Shown here piece after piece: positions 29,060 through 38,456 of a stretch of DNA of 64,000 nucleotides. The translations under genes and the position numbers were made by a program. The notes beneath the pieces were generated by a model, which ran no database searches, was not told the DNA's origin, and saw nothing but the letters and a program-made list of their open reading frames with translations. The DNA is taken from the NCBI GenBank assembly GCA_963778945.1, contig CAVZWL010000023.1, forward strand, positions 68,572 to 132,571. Reading direction: 5' to 3'. The number at the start of each line of letters is the position of its first letter. Position 1 is the first letter of the stretch. The DNA comes from Fen-1254 sp963778945 (GTDB lineage: Bacteria > Bacteroidota > Ignavibacteria > UBA10030).

Positions 29060-30213
29060 ATATTATCCGGCTTCACGAGAGGAGCGATAAATGGGGCACG
29101 TGCTTTTGCCAATTTGTCCAGTGTCAATGAAATATCATCGAGGGATAGCACTAAATCTACAACACCTTCTTCCACAGCCGCCCGCGGCATCCCATACACA
29201 ATACAGCTTTCCTCATCCTGGGAAATCACATATCCGCCCTTCGCTTTTATAAGTTTAAGCCCCTCGACTCCGTCTTTTCCCATACCCGTCATGATAATAC
29301 CGAGCAGCGGACCTCTAAAAACAGCAGAAGCAGATGTCATCATAATGTCTACGGAAGGCCGGTAGAGTATGTCTTTGGGCTCGTCTGATATTTCTACTGT
29401 AATATGAGAATTGTTATTGTTGAACGTCATTTGTTTGCCGCCCGGCGCGATGAGTACTTTCCCCGGTTCAACGGGTTCCCCTTTTTCCGCTTCTTTGACA
29501 AGAACATTGCTGATGCTATTCATTCTCTCAGCCAATGTCCGCGTAAAATGAGGAGGCATGTGCTGAACAATGGCAACACTTAAGGGGAAATTTTTGGGAA
29601 TCTTTGGAATCATTTTAAGCAATGCTTGCGGGCCGCCGGTCGATATGCCGAGAACAATTGCATGAAGATCCGACATGACATCTTCAAATGAGACTTTTTT
29701 CACTCTCGGTTTGAGAGGAATATCTTTATGTTGTGTGGATTGCACGAGCCGCTTCATGCGAAATCGAGTATGGATCAAACTGCTCCGAACAATTTGTTTA
29801 ACCTTTTCGATAAGTTCAGTCTTGATATTCTTAATATTCGTCGAGACGTACGACAAATCCTTGGATATGAAGTCGACCGCGCCTAAATCGAATGCCTGCA
29901 TAGTTGCCTGCGCGCCTTCTGTCGTCAGCGAGCTGACCATGAGTACCGGCACCGGCATTTGTTCCATAATAATTTTGAGTGCAGTTAATCCATCCATTCC
30001 CGGCATATCGATATCCAATGTAACGATGTCCGGTTTCAATTTGAGAATCTTTTCTATTCCCTCATTTCCATCCCGGGCAGTCGCTATAATTTTAATTTCA
30101 GGATCCGATTCCAGCATAAGGGTTAATGATTTGCGCATAAATGCGGAATCATCAATCACAATGACCTTAATGATATTTTCTTCTGATGGACTTGTACTAT
30201 GATCGGTGATCAT
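29056..30213 (-). CDS. cheB: Chemotaxis response regulator / protein-glutamate methylesterase CheB
   Basis: 385 aa. Receiver domain at residues 15-135 (VIVIDDSAFMRKSL; phospho-acceptor Asp67 in VTLDIDMPGMDG), linker, then the methylesterase domain with the catalytic Ser in GISTGGPQALL, His in QHMPPHFT and Asp in TGMGKDGVEG. It removes methyl groups from (and deamidates) chemoreceptors. It overlaps cheA by four bases upstream and the kinase gene by four bases downstream. Intact. Confidence 0.96.
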   Translation of the reverse strand: MITDHSTSPSEENIIKVIVIDDSAFMRKSLTLMLESDPEIKIIATARDGNEGIEKILKLKPDIVTLDIDMPGMDGLTALKIIMEQMPVPVLMVSSLTTEGAQATMQAFDLGAVDFISKDLSYVSTNIKNIKTELIEKVKQIVRSSLIHTRFRMKRLVQSTQHKDIPLKPRVKKVSFEDVMSDLHAIVLGISTGGPQALLKMIPKIPKNFPLSVAIVQHMPPHFTRTLAERMNSISNVLVKEAEKGEPVEPGKVLIAPGGKQMTFNNNNSHITVEISDEPKDILYRPSVDIMMTSASAVFRGPLLGIIMTGMGKDGVEGLKLIKAKGGYVISQDEESCIVYGMPRAAVEEGVVDLVLSLDDISLTLDKLAKARAPFIAPLVKPDNI

Positions 30214-31919
30214 GCTACTTTTCCCAAATGACGGGCAAACAGCTCAATAAATTGTCCGACATCAATGACTAAAATGACGCTTCCATCTCCAAGTATCGTA
30301 GAACCTGCTATACCGGGAATATCGCCAAGATAGTTCCCTAAGGTTTTAATGACAATCTCTTTCTGCCCAAGTAAAGAGTCAACGAGAAGGCCGATCTGTT
30401 TTTCTGCCCAGCCGACTATAACTGCATACGAAATTAGAGAGTGATGCGGAGCGTTCAGCTTGCCGATAATGTCGGACATTCTTGCAATCGGTAAAACGGC
30501 ATCGCGCACACGCATGACTTCTCTTCCCTGTATCGTGTAGATTTCATCAGGTTCGAGCCGAACAATTTCGAGCACCGTATTGAGAGGAACTGCAAAAGTT
30601 TCGTCCGCTACCTTCATGAGGAGCCCTTGAATGATAGCAAGTGTTAACGGCAGTTTTAATGTGATAATTGTTCCCTTCCCGTATTCGGAGACTATTTCTA
30701 CGATGCCTTTTAACTTCGCAATTTTAGTTTTGACAACATCCATGCCCACACCCCTGCCCGAAATATTAGTGGTTTCTTGCTTCATACTGAAGCCGGGGAT
30801 GAAAACGAGATTGAGGGCCTCGGATGTCGACATCTCCCGCGCAGATTCTTCCGTGATCAATCCTCTTTCAACCGCTTTCTTTTTAATCTGTTCAGCATCC
30901 ATGCCGCGTCCATCGTCTTCCATCGTGATGAGGATGTAATTCCCATCTCGCTCTGCACTGACTATGACTATCCCTTTGGATTGTTTTCCCGTCCTTTTTC
31001 TCTCTTCAGGAGATTCGATGCCGTGATCGATGGCATTACGAAGCATGTGGATCAACGGATCGTTCAGTTCTTCGATTAAGGATTTATCCAGCTCTGTCTC
31101 TTTGCCGTAGATTTGAAGATCCACATCTTTGCCGGTCGTTCGCATGAGATTTCTGGCCAGAAGAGGAAGCCCGTTAAAAACCTTTTCTATCGGAACCATT
31201 CTCGTTTTCATAACAGCTATTTGGAGTTCCGTTGTTACAAAATCAATTTGACTGCTGATGTCGGCGACCTGCTTGGACATCTCAATCCGTTCGTATTTTT
31301 CAAGGATGGATTGAGTGACTTGTGAAAGTCTATTACGGGCAAGCACAAGTTCACCGACAAGATTCATCAGATTATCAAGCCTGCTGACATCCACCCGGAT
31401 TGTCGAATCATCCATGCGCTGCTGCACGCCATCGGAAACATCGGTGATGGCTGCTGCCTGTTCTTTTATGGGTGTCGCTCTATCTTCAATCTGTCCAACG
31501 GAGGATTGCCGCTGCATGACTCCCCGGATTTTTTCCAGAGTACTATCCAAATCAAGAGGCTGTAAATTATGATTTTTAATCCTCTGTAAAAGAGTTTTTG
31601 CAGCATTATGGGATTCTATGAGTATATCGATAATTTCGCCGTCAGCGATAAAGTCGCCTTTCCTGAGTTTATTCAATAAATCTTCACTGGTATGGGCCAG
31701 CTCTGTCATCTGACTAAACCCTAAGAACGACGACGTCCCTTTCAGCGTATGGACTCCCCTGAAGATAGTATTCAACAAATTTCCGTCGGATGGATTTTTC
31801 TCGAGTGCAAGGAGATCTTGGCTGAGCTGTTGGAGTATTTCATTCGCTTCAATAACATAGCTGTCAAAGATTTCCCGCATGTCTTCGTCGAAACTGGGTA
31901 CTGTCTGTTCATTATCCAT
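30210..31919 (-). CDS. cheA: Chemotaxis histidine kinase CheA
   Basis: 569 aa, intact. P1 Hpt domain with His57 in GVHTLKGTSSFLGF; P3 dimerisation (LDNLMNLVGELVLARNRL); P4 ATPase (PLIHMLRNAIDHGIE, MEDDGRGMD, GRGVGMDVVK); P5 CheW-like regulatory domain (ALIQ-type ILAIIQGLLMKVADETFAVP). The P1-P3 linker is short (about 60 residues, with QQRM) and a P2 CheY-binding domain is not evident. It phosphorylates CheY and CheB under receptor control. Confidence 0.96.
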   Translation of the reverse strand: MDNEQTVPSFDEDMREIFDSYVIEANEILQQLSQDLLALEKNPSDGNLLNTIFRGVHTLKGTSSFLGFSQMTELAHTSEDLLNKLRKGDFIADGEIIDILIESHNAAKTLLQRIKNHNLQPLDLDSTLEKIRGVMQRQSSVGQIEDRATPIKEQAAAITDVSDGVQQRMDDSTIRVDVSRLDNLMNLVGELVLARNRLSQVTQSILEKYERIEMSKQVADISSQIDFVTTELQIAVMKTRMVPIEKVFNGLPLLARNLMRTTGKDVDLQIYGKETELDKSLIEELNDPLIHMLRNAIDHGIESPEERKRTGKQSKGIVIVSAERDGNYILITMEDDGRGMDAEQIKKKAVERGLITEESAREMSTSEALNLVFIPGFSMKQETTNISGRGVGMDVVKTKIAKLKGIVEIVSEYGKGTIITLKLPLTLAIIQGLLMKVADETFAVPLNTVLEIVRLEPDEIYTIQGREVMRVRDAVLPIARMSDIIGKLNAPHHSLISYAVIVGWAEKQIGLLVDSLLGQKEIVIKTLGNYLGDIPGIAGSTILGDGSVILVIDVGQFIELFARHLGKVA

Positions 31920-31965
31920 AAATCGTTATTCCGTTATCATAGAATACAGAAAGCTCGGCTCTTGC

Positions 31966-32574
31966 TCAGATCGTGTTTTTTTCCTGCCATGCCGATATAA
32001 CATCGTCAATCTTCGATTGGTGTTCGGGCGCCTTCATATAAGAGGCGTTGACGTCAAATGATTTGGGAACCGCCGCTTCTCCTGCCGCCTGACGCCTTGC
32101 ATTATCTGTTTTTTTCCTTGCCGTCTCAAAATAGTTCAATTCGTCCAATAATTCATGGCGAACGGATTCTATGACATGGTTTGCCGCATTGATTTTTTGC
32201 GTACTGATATCCTGTATCTGCAGAGCGATCGAAATATTGCTTGTGTGTTCTTTTAATTCCGATAAAGTCTGTTTCATGCCGGATAATTTTGACAGCCGGG
32301 ATTCGGAGATATCCGTATGATCAAATTCTTTTAACCCATCGTCAATGGTTTGGATCTTTGTTCCCATAACATCGAGCACATCGAGAATTTCCACTGTAGC
32401 AAGTTCGGTTGCTTGCGTCACGGTATTCAACTGGACCGATATTTTGGGAATTTTGTTTGAGCTTTGTTCAATTGCATTCTTGATACGATCGAGCAGGGCG
32501 ATAACCTTATGAAGCGCCATGATGACGCTTTCCGTTGTCTCTACACTGTCGTCGATTTTTTCTTCTTGTGCCAT
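31966..32574 (-). CDS. CheZ-like phosphatase, copy 1
   Basis: 202 aa, nearly all helical with long coiled-coil regions. The catalytic-type motif is LQIQDISTQKI: Asp122 and Gln126 match the Asp/Gln pair of CheZ (E. coli Asp143 and Gln147, same four-residue spacing). The C-terminus (SKIDDVISAWQE) is an acidic amphipathic helix like the CheY-binding tail of CheZ. It would dephosphorylate CheY-P. It lies 46 bp upstream of cheA and 69 bp downstream of a second CheZ-like gene. Confidence 0.8.
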   Translation of the reverse strand: MAQEEKIDDSVETTESVIMALHKVIALLDRIKNAIEQSSNKIPKISVQLNTVTQATELATVEILDVLDVMGTKIQTIDDGLKEFDHTDISESRLSKLSGMKQTLSELKEHTSNISIALQIQDISTQKINAANHVIESVRHELLDELNYFETARKKTDNARRQAAGEAAVPKSFDVNASYMKAPEHQSKIDDVISAWQEKNTI

Positions 32575-32643
32575 ATCATCACCTTCTATTTTGGAAGAGT
32601 TATATATATTCTCATTTCCATGGGTTTAATTATATATCCTTTT

Positions 32644-33381
32644 TCAAAGCTCTCCCGTCCGCGCTTTTTCCAGCAAAGACTCGACCATCTTCTTCCGTTC
32701 CTGCTCTCCAACAAGTTCCGAATCAAGAGGAAGCGGCACGGCGACCGATTGTTCCTGAGGTTCCATGCTTTCGGAAAAAACTGCCGTGAGTTTCCGAAGC
32801 CCTTCTGCAACTCCGTCAATTGTCCCCATAACGGCGCCGATGTGCTGCTGTGTTATATCTTCTACCTGCAAGGCCATCATGATTTCAGTGCAATCGGTCT
32901 GAAGGTCCTTCAATAACCGCTCGAGATTATTAGTCGGACCGGTCATCTTCAAGTGTTGAAGATGCGATTCCCAGGTTTCGGCAAGCTGTACAATGTCTGC
33001 GTCCCAGCCCGATTTTTCCACTAACATTTTAACGACACCTGACATTTTTTTAGTCGCCTCGTCGAGATCCTTTTCCATCATGCCGGAAGAAACTACCGTC
33101 ATAACTTCATCAAGAGTTCCTACCATTCTATCTAATGTATTCAAGATATCATGCGACGCCTGCGTGGTCGCTTGCGTTACCCGGTCGAGTTGACCGGCAG
33201 CCTTGGGGAGATTAAGAGTCGCCACTTCTACCACGGCATTGAGATCTTCAACGGCAGAACTAATTTGTCCCATAAGTACAGATATTTCATCGAGAATCGG
33301 AAGGGTACGCTGACCATACTCGCAGAACACCTGAAGATCGGCGACCTTTCGAAGGATGCTGTCAAGATCCTGTTGCTTCAT
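32644..33381 (-). CDS. CheZ-like phosphatase, copy 2
   Basis: 245 aa, helical. It has the same motif in variant form, LQVEDITQQHIG: Asp175 and Gln179 keep the CheZ spacing. The pattern VTQATTQASHDILNTLDRM mirrors VTQATELATVEILDVLDVM of copy 1, so the two genes are paralogs of different length and divergence. The C-terminal segment KKMVESLLEKA could again bind CheY. Two phosphatases beside two cheY genes suggests paired specificity. Confidence 0.78.
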   Translation of the reverse strand: MKQQDLDSILRKVADLQVFCEYGQRTLPILDEISVLMGQISSAVEDLNAVVEVATLNLPKAAGQLDRVTQATTQASHDILNTLDRMVGTLDEVMTVVSSGMMEKDLDEATKKMSGVVKMLVEKSGWDADIVQLAETWESHLQHLKMTGPTNNLERLLKDLQTDCTEIMMALQVEDITQQHIGAVMGTIDGVAEGLRKLTAVFSESMEPQEQSVAVPLPLDSELVGEQERKKMVESLLEKARTGEL

Positions 33382-33434
33382 AGTTCATATCCTTTTCGGT
33401 TCATAGTATCGTGATATTCAATGAATCGCTCATT

Positions 33435-33827
33435 TTAAATAGTGTTCACTTGAACCGTCTTAAGAATGCCTTGGATCTTTTCTTTCAGTTCCTGGGGCGT
33501 GAATGGCTTTACAATGTAACTGTTCACTTTTGCCTGCAGAGCTTCAATGACATCATGCTCGGTTCCGCGAGTAGTGACCATAAGGATCGGCAAGGACGAG
33601 TACATCGGTTTTGAACGGACTTCTTTGATAAAATCCAAACCGTTCATTTCCGGCATGTTCCAGTCTGTGATAATGAAATCCACATTACCAGCTTCAAGCT
33701 TTGCAAGGGCCTCTTTTCCGTTTGCAGCTTCAACTGTATCTGAATAACCGACGGTTTTCAACGCAGTTGAGATAATACGTCGTATCGTGATGGAATCGTC
33801 CACAATGAGGATTTTCATTGATGTCAT
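33435..33827 (-). CDS. CheY-type single-domain response regulator, copy 1
   Basis: 130 aa, intact. Receiver fold with Asp10-Asp11 (LIVDDSITIRRII), phospho-acceptor Asp55 in FIITDWNMPEMNG, Thr in MVTTRG and Lys in YIVKPFTP. It is canonical CheY by length and position between a CheZ-like gene (53 bp away) and the second cheY-like gene. Confidence 0.92.
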   Translation of the reverse strand: MTSMKILIVDDSITIRRIISTALKTVGYSDTVEAANGKEALAKLEAGNVDFIITDWNMPEMNGLDFIKEVRSKPMYSSLPILMVTTRGTEHDVIEALQAKVNSYIVKPFTPQELKEKIQGILKTVQVNTI

Positions 33828-33958
33828 GGCATTATCCTTTTTTGGTTAAATTATTTTGATAATTTTTATATACATATTTTCTCTTCATCATAATGGAATA
33901 TTATCTCTACTAAATAAATCGGCACAAGCATGATTTATGAATAGGATATTTCCTATGC

Positions 33959-34345
33959 TCATTCGACATGCTGCACGGTCTTATTGACATAACGCAGAAC
34001 CTCTCGTTGAATCGCTTCAGTGCTGAGCGGTTTTTCAAGAAACGCGATTGCCCCCATTTCCATTGCTTGATCCTTGCTTTTTAAATCCGTAAACGAGGTC
34101 AGGACAATAATCGGAATATTACGAAATTCGGGGGATTCTCGGAGCGTACGGATAAATTCAAAACCGTCCATATCAGGCATATTGAGATCAGTAATAATAA
34201 GGTCGAATCTCTCTAAAGGCATTCGCTCAAGAGCTTCTACTCCGTCTCCTGCGGTAACAACCCGAAATCCTTTGATATTCAGCGAGGCAGCTACAAATTT
34301 CCTAACTGTCGATGAATCATCAACCACCAGAATTACCTTTTCCAT
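33959..34345 (-). CDS. CheY-type single-domain response regulator, copy 2
   Basis: 128 aa, intact. Asp9-Asp10 (LVVDDSSTVRKF), phospho-acceptor Asp53 in LIITDLNMPDMDG, LTSFTD and Lys in FLEKPLST. It starts 7 bp after the cheR stop. A 131-bp gap separates it from copy 1 and may hold an internal promoter or processing site. The two CheY proteins differ clearly in sequence, so they are probably not redundant. Confidence 0.92.
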   Translation of the reverse strand: MEKVILVVDDSSTVRKFVAASLNIKGFRVVTAGDGVEALERMPLERFDLIITDLNMPDMDGFEFIRTLRESPEFRNIPIIVLTSFTDLKSKDQAMEMGAIAFLEKPLSTEAIQREVLRYVNKTVQHVE

Positions 34346-34352
34346 ACTTCCC

Positions 34353-35232
34353 TTACTCCTTCTTATATACAGTTGCCCCGGGAATGCTCACAAGTTTAAA
34401 TGCAGTAGAAATTCTGTGCAGCATCTCAGAATAGCCGATAAAGAGATATCCGCCCCGGTTGAGGCTATAATACAGATCCCCAACAACCTGTATTTTTGCT
34501 TTTTCGTCGAAGTAAATAAGAACATTCGTACAAAAAAATGAAGTCGAAGTGCATCATCCGCCTGTTCTTTTGGCGGTCCATCAAATTATGATGTTCAAAT
34601 CGCACAAGATCCTTGACTTCTGCATGCAGCCGGTACAGTCCGTTGGAATTATCAAAATATTTCTTCAAGTATAATTCCGGCGTGCTGCGGATTGCGTAGT
34701 GATTGTATTCAGCTTTCCGTGCCGCATCCAATATTGCTGTGTTGATATCAGTACCTATAATCTCAATATGCAAGTCGGGAAAACGGGGTTTGAGATGTTC
34801 AAGATACAGGATCGCCAGTGTGTACGGCTCTTCGCCTGAAGAACATGCCGCACACCAGATTCTGAGAGTTCGAGCACCCAATCCTTTTTTAGCATCTATG
34901 ATTTCCCCGGCCAGATTCCGTTGGAACGCACTGATTTGCGGTTCATTCCGAAAGAATGAAGTTTCGTTGACCGTAATTGTGTTGCACAGGAATTCAAACT
35001 CGCCTTGCTTATGCTGTTCATTTTTTAATAATTGGAGGTAATCTTCAAAATGAGCAATCCTTAAAAAATGCAGACGCTTTGCAAGTCTTCCCTCAAGAAA
35101 ATATTTTTTCTTTTCAGGGAAGAAAATACCGGTTTTTGCATAGATAAAGTTTCTCAGCACAACGAAGGTTTCATCAGAAAGCATCGGAGCAGCAGGATCG
35201 GTACGGGCTATTTCAGGGATTTCTTCAAACAT
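34353..35232 (-). CDS. cheR: Chemoreceptor methyltransferase CheR (one frameshift)
   Basis: N-terminal helical domain, then a SAM methyltransferase domain with LRIWCAACSSGEEPYTLAI (SAM-binding GxxxG-like motif), IIGTDINTAILDAARKAEY, and after the break FCTNVLIYFDEKAK and GGYLFIGYSEML. The frame is lost in a seven-base homopolymer (34532-34538, A on plus, T on minus); six Ts restore F-D-F-I-F-C-T-N-V-L-I-Y-F. Joined length is about 292 aa, normal for CheR. The ATG at 35232 directly follows the HEAT gene stop; a TTG at 35253 is the alternative. Confidence 0.93.
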
Positions 35233-35233
35233 T

Positions 35234-36688
35234 TTAATCGTCTTTATGCTCAAGCGGTTCGGTCCGATTCGACGGTCTGCTTCCGCCGGCAGGATATCCT
35301 GCCGTGTAGAGCGCTGATAAGGCGGCTTCCCGTACCGTCTCGTTTTCGTCGTTGCTTAATCTTGCAATGCAATCCAAGGCGCGCTGTGTCGCTATGGCAG
35401 CGAGTCTTTCGATAATATGAACTCGCGACCATGGATCGAGTTCCGGAATAACACTGCTGAGGAATGCAAGAGCACGGTCACAATCGAGTCCAAAGAGCGT
35501 ATCCGCAATAATCTCCCAGTCTTCCTGATGAGCTTCAGGCCAATATGCTGCTGTCGCTGCAAATGCTCTGTTCAGTTCGTCGTTATCGATTGGGAAGCTG
35601 TCATATTTTTTAAAAGAGTGAATAAATTCTATCGCTAATTTTCCAAGAAGCATAATGAGCTGAATCTTTCCTCTTGTCATCCCTCCTTCGAGACACTCCA
35701 TGGCAATTCGGAATACTTGAGGCCGCTCCGACATTTGAGCGATAATTACAAAATCCATTTCTTCAGAAATACCGAGAGAGAGAAGCAGCGCCTTTGTGGT
35801 CTGCGTATCTTTAAATTGAATCAGTCCCTTTGCCGCACTGAGTTGAATATCATGATTATCGTTGTGGAGAGCATGGAGGAGATCGCTTCGAACCTTATGA
35901 TCAAATTTATATTCAAGATTGCATCGTTCTATGATCTGTACCATAACATGCAGCAGAATATTCCGAAGAGGTCCATTAATGTTCTCATAGTTCGCTTGAA
36001 TTATTTCAAGCGTTTCGGCATTTCCGACAGTTCCTATCGCATCAAGCAAAGCGAAGATATAAGTTCCATCTGCGTCACCATCAGTGATTACTTCTTTAAA
36101 TTTGCTCTCGATATAATCACGTACAGTGCTGCCGCCGATCTTTCCGAGCGCCTCTATTGCGATGATGCGCGCGAATGGAAGTTTCTCAAATACGCCGCGA
36201 ATCAATCCGATTGCTTCGGTGCTTCCGATGTTGCCGAGAGCTTCAAGAGTTGACACCAGAACATTCGGATCCGGATCGTTCAAAAGCGGCAGCAGATAGT
36301 AAATGGGTTCTTTGCTTTTAATCTCCCCGATAATATCTACTGCAATTTTACGAATATCTTTGTCGGCATCTCCCAGATATGGAACAAGCGCGTGAACCGA
36401 GTCTTTCCCTAGTTTGACAAGCAGTTTAGCTGCCATGCTTCGCGAGGTAAGACTTTCATCTTCAATATGATGCACGATTGCACGCGCAGCGGCTACGCCT
36501 CCGATACTTAAGAGTGAGCGTGAAACAGCATCTCCGACTCCCTTGTTCGTATCCTGCAAAGCAATGGAAAGAACTGAAAGGATGTTCCGATCGCCGTATT
36601 CCGCAAGATCTTCTGCAGCTCTTCGCCTGCTATCAGGATCCGGATCTGTCAACAGAAGACTTACAAGATTTTTCGTTTGTTCATCCAT
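35234..36688 (-). CDS. HEAT-repeat protein in chemotaxis operon
   Basis: 484 aa, intact, soluble, no signal peptide. Built of about ten HEAT-like helical pairs (DPDPDSRRRAAEDLAEYGD, DADKDIRKIAVDIIGEI, DPDPNVLVSTLEALGNIGS, NDENETVREAALSALYTAGYP). Residues about 310-440 are less repeat-like. It lies between a sugar-binding protein gene and cheR, whose start it nearly touches, so it is co-translated with core chemotaxis genes. HEAT proteins serve as protein-binding scaffolds; a partner such as CheA, CheR or a receptor array is an inference. No characterised homologue was recognised. Confidence 0.85.
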   Translation of the reverse strand: MDEQTKNLVSLLLTDPDPDSRRRAAEDLAEYGDRNILSVLSIALQDTNKGVGDAVSRSLLSIGGVAAARAIVHHIEDESLTSRSMAAKLLVKLGKDSVHALVPYLGDADKDIRKIAVDIIGEIKSKEPIYYLLPLLNDPDPNVLVSTLEALGNIGSTEAIGLIRGVFEKLPFARIIAIEALGKIGGSTVRDYIESKFKEVITDGDADGTYIFALLDAIGTVGNAETLEIIQANYENINGPLRNILLHVMVQIIERCNLEYKFDHKVRSDLLHALHNDNHDIQLSAAKGLIQFKDTQTTKALLLSLGISEEMDFVIIAQMSERPQVFRIAMECLEGGMTRGKIQLIMLLGKLAIEFIHSFKKYDSFPIDNDELNRAFAATAAYWPEAHQEDWEIIADTLFGLDCDRALAFLSSVIPELDPWSRVHIIERLAAIATQRALDCIARLSNDENETVREAALSALYTAGYPAGGSRPSNRTEPLEHKDD

Positions 36689-36884
36689 GAGATTTTCTTT
36701 TCATTGGGCGACTATCGACGCATCGTTCAGGCGATAAGAAACGATCACAACAAATTGCATACTGTAGACTTCGTCCATAATCGCTTCTCGAGCTCCTCTG
36801 CGTATTTTGTTTACTCAAGAATAAACTCTTCTTCCGGTGTCCTTGCAGCATTTCTTAAATTATTCTTTCGCTAAAAATACAGTC

Positions 36885-37859
36885 CTAATCCGACATACTT
36901 GGAAGAGCAATCAATTTTTGGATGTCCGGGTCGTTAAGATTATCACGAGTTATCACACATACATCGACGTCGATATTGGAGGGAACTTCCTTTCCGCGGA
37001 TTTTATCGACAATCGTTTTAATACAAAAATATCCCATGCGCGCCGGATCCTGAGTGACAACGGCATCGATTTCATTCTTCTTTAACGCTTCAATCGTAAA
37101 AGCTGGTGCGTCGAAACCGACGAATTTGACTTTACCAGCCAGGTTAAGTTTTCGCAGCGCAAGAACCATGCCCATTGTTGATTGTTCAAAGGAACAAAAG
37201 ATACCGTCTGCTTCGGCAAGTTTATCGGCCATTTTCATGCTTTCATTCATGGCTTCCTCTGTCGTACCGCTGACATGACGATTCTTCTCGATCACCTGAA
37301 TACCTTCGTATTTTGCTATCGCTTCAAGAAATCCTTCTTCACGGCTCCTGAGATTGGATTGACTAATCGCGCATCTCAGCATGACAACCTTGCCTTTGCC
37401 TCCAAGCAATTTGGCTAATTGCTGACCCGCTACATTTCCTGCTTTTTTGTTGTCTATACCGATGTAACTGATGAAATCTTTTCCTTGTTTTCCTCGCAGC
37501 ACACTATCATAGATTAAGACCGGTATTCTTCCTTTTGCAGCATGAGCAACCGGCACAGCTAAAGCATCCCTGTCCAAGGGTGCAAGTACGATCCCCGATA
37601 CACCTTCATTTATAAACTGCTCAACAATTGATATCTGTTCTGCAACATCGTCCTCCTTCGACGGACCTCTCCACACAATTTCAACGCCTCCTAATGCAGC
37701 GGCTCCCAATTTTACGCCTGCGTGTACTGATTTCCAGAAAATGGCATTGTTGCTTTTAGGAATAACGGCGATTTTAATTTTTTCCTGCGGCAGCACGAAT
37801 GTCCAGACCCCCGAAACAAGGATCAATGTGGATAAGGAATTAATAATTGTCTTGTTCAT
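36885..37859 (-). CDS. Periplasmic sugar-binding protein (RbsB/XylF-like) inside che operon
   Basis: 324 aa from the ATG at 37859, preceded by AAGAGAGAAA; the open frame extends to 37916 without a better start. Signal peptide (TIINSLSTLILVSGVWTFVLPQ). Binding-protein motifs: IAVIPKSNNAIFWKSVHAGVKLGA, GIVLAPLDRDALAVPVAHAAKGRIPVLIYDS, SYIGIDNKKAGNVAGQQLAKLLGGKG, KFVGFDAPAFTIEALKKNEIDAVVTQDPARMGY. It is only moderately similar to the two paralogs at 18.7-20.8 kb. It sits between cheW and the HEAT gene, with no ABC transporter genes present, so a sensory role is favoured. Confidence 0.87.
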   Translation of the reverse strand: MNKTIINSLSTLILVSGVWTFVLPQEKIKIAVIPKSNNAIFWKSVHAGVKLGAAALGGVEIVWRGPSKEDDVAEQISIVEQFINEGVSGIVLAPLDRDALAVPVAHAAKGRIPVLIYDSVLRGKQGKDFISYIGIDNKKAGNVAGQQLAKLLGGKGKVVMLRCAISQSNLRSREEGFLEAIAKYEGIQVIEKNRHVSGTTEEAMNESMKMADKLAEADGIFCSFEQSTMGMVLALRKLNLAGKVKFVGFDAPAFTIEALKKNEIDAVVTQDPARMGYFCIKTIVDKIRGKEVPSNIDVDVCVITRDNLNDPDIQKLIALPSMSD

Positions 37860-37951
37860 GATTCTTTTTCTCTCTTGTAAGTATGTTTTGCCTTGATCGC
37901 AGGTCAAGCAGAGCAAGTTTCCTGCTCATTCATGTTATTCATATCATCGCT

Positions 37952-38456
37952 TCAGGTTGTCGACACGAGTTCCTGCTTTTCTTTCTCCAGAAGTATACGA
38001 TCAGGATCGAGCAGAATTAATAAGCGATTTTCCAATTTAGCGACAGCAGTAATGTACCTCCGACCCGATACCGGCGACAATCGGCGGCGGCGGTTCTGTA
38101 ATATTTTTCGGAATCCGAATTACTTCCTGAACGGCATCGACTATAAATCCGATGACCGCTTCGCCCAATTCAACGACAATAATGCGTGTGTTCCTGTCAT
38201 ATTCTTTCTGCGGAAAACCGAATCGCTTCCGCAAATCGATAATGGGAATAACTTTTCCGCGCAAATTTATTACACCGCTTACAAACTCCGGCGAATTAGG
38301 GACATGCGTAATATCAACCATTCGGTTGATTTCCTGGATTCTTTGAATGTCCAACCCGAATTCTTCTTGACCGATATTAAAACTCACCAGTTGAAGCACC
38401 TCTTCTGTCTGAACTCTTTTTTCCCTTTGGGCTTTTATATTCATTGTGGCTGTCAT
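37952..38456 (-). CDS. cheW: CheW coupling protein (one frameshift)
   Basis: About 167 aa after removing one extra base near 38057. The first part (LVSFNIGQEEFGLDIQRIQEINRMVDITHVPNSPEFVSGVINLRGKVIPIIDLRKRFG) is a canonical CheW domain; the tail continues in the next frame as YITAVAKLENRLLILLDPDRILLEKEKQELVSTT and ends with a stop at 37952-37954. The start has a good GAAAGGA ribosome-binding site 8 bases upstream. It is the first gene of the chemosensory run and links receptors to CheA. Confidence 0.93.
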
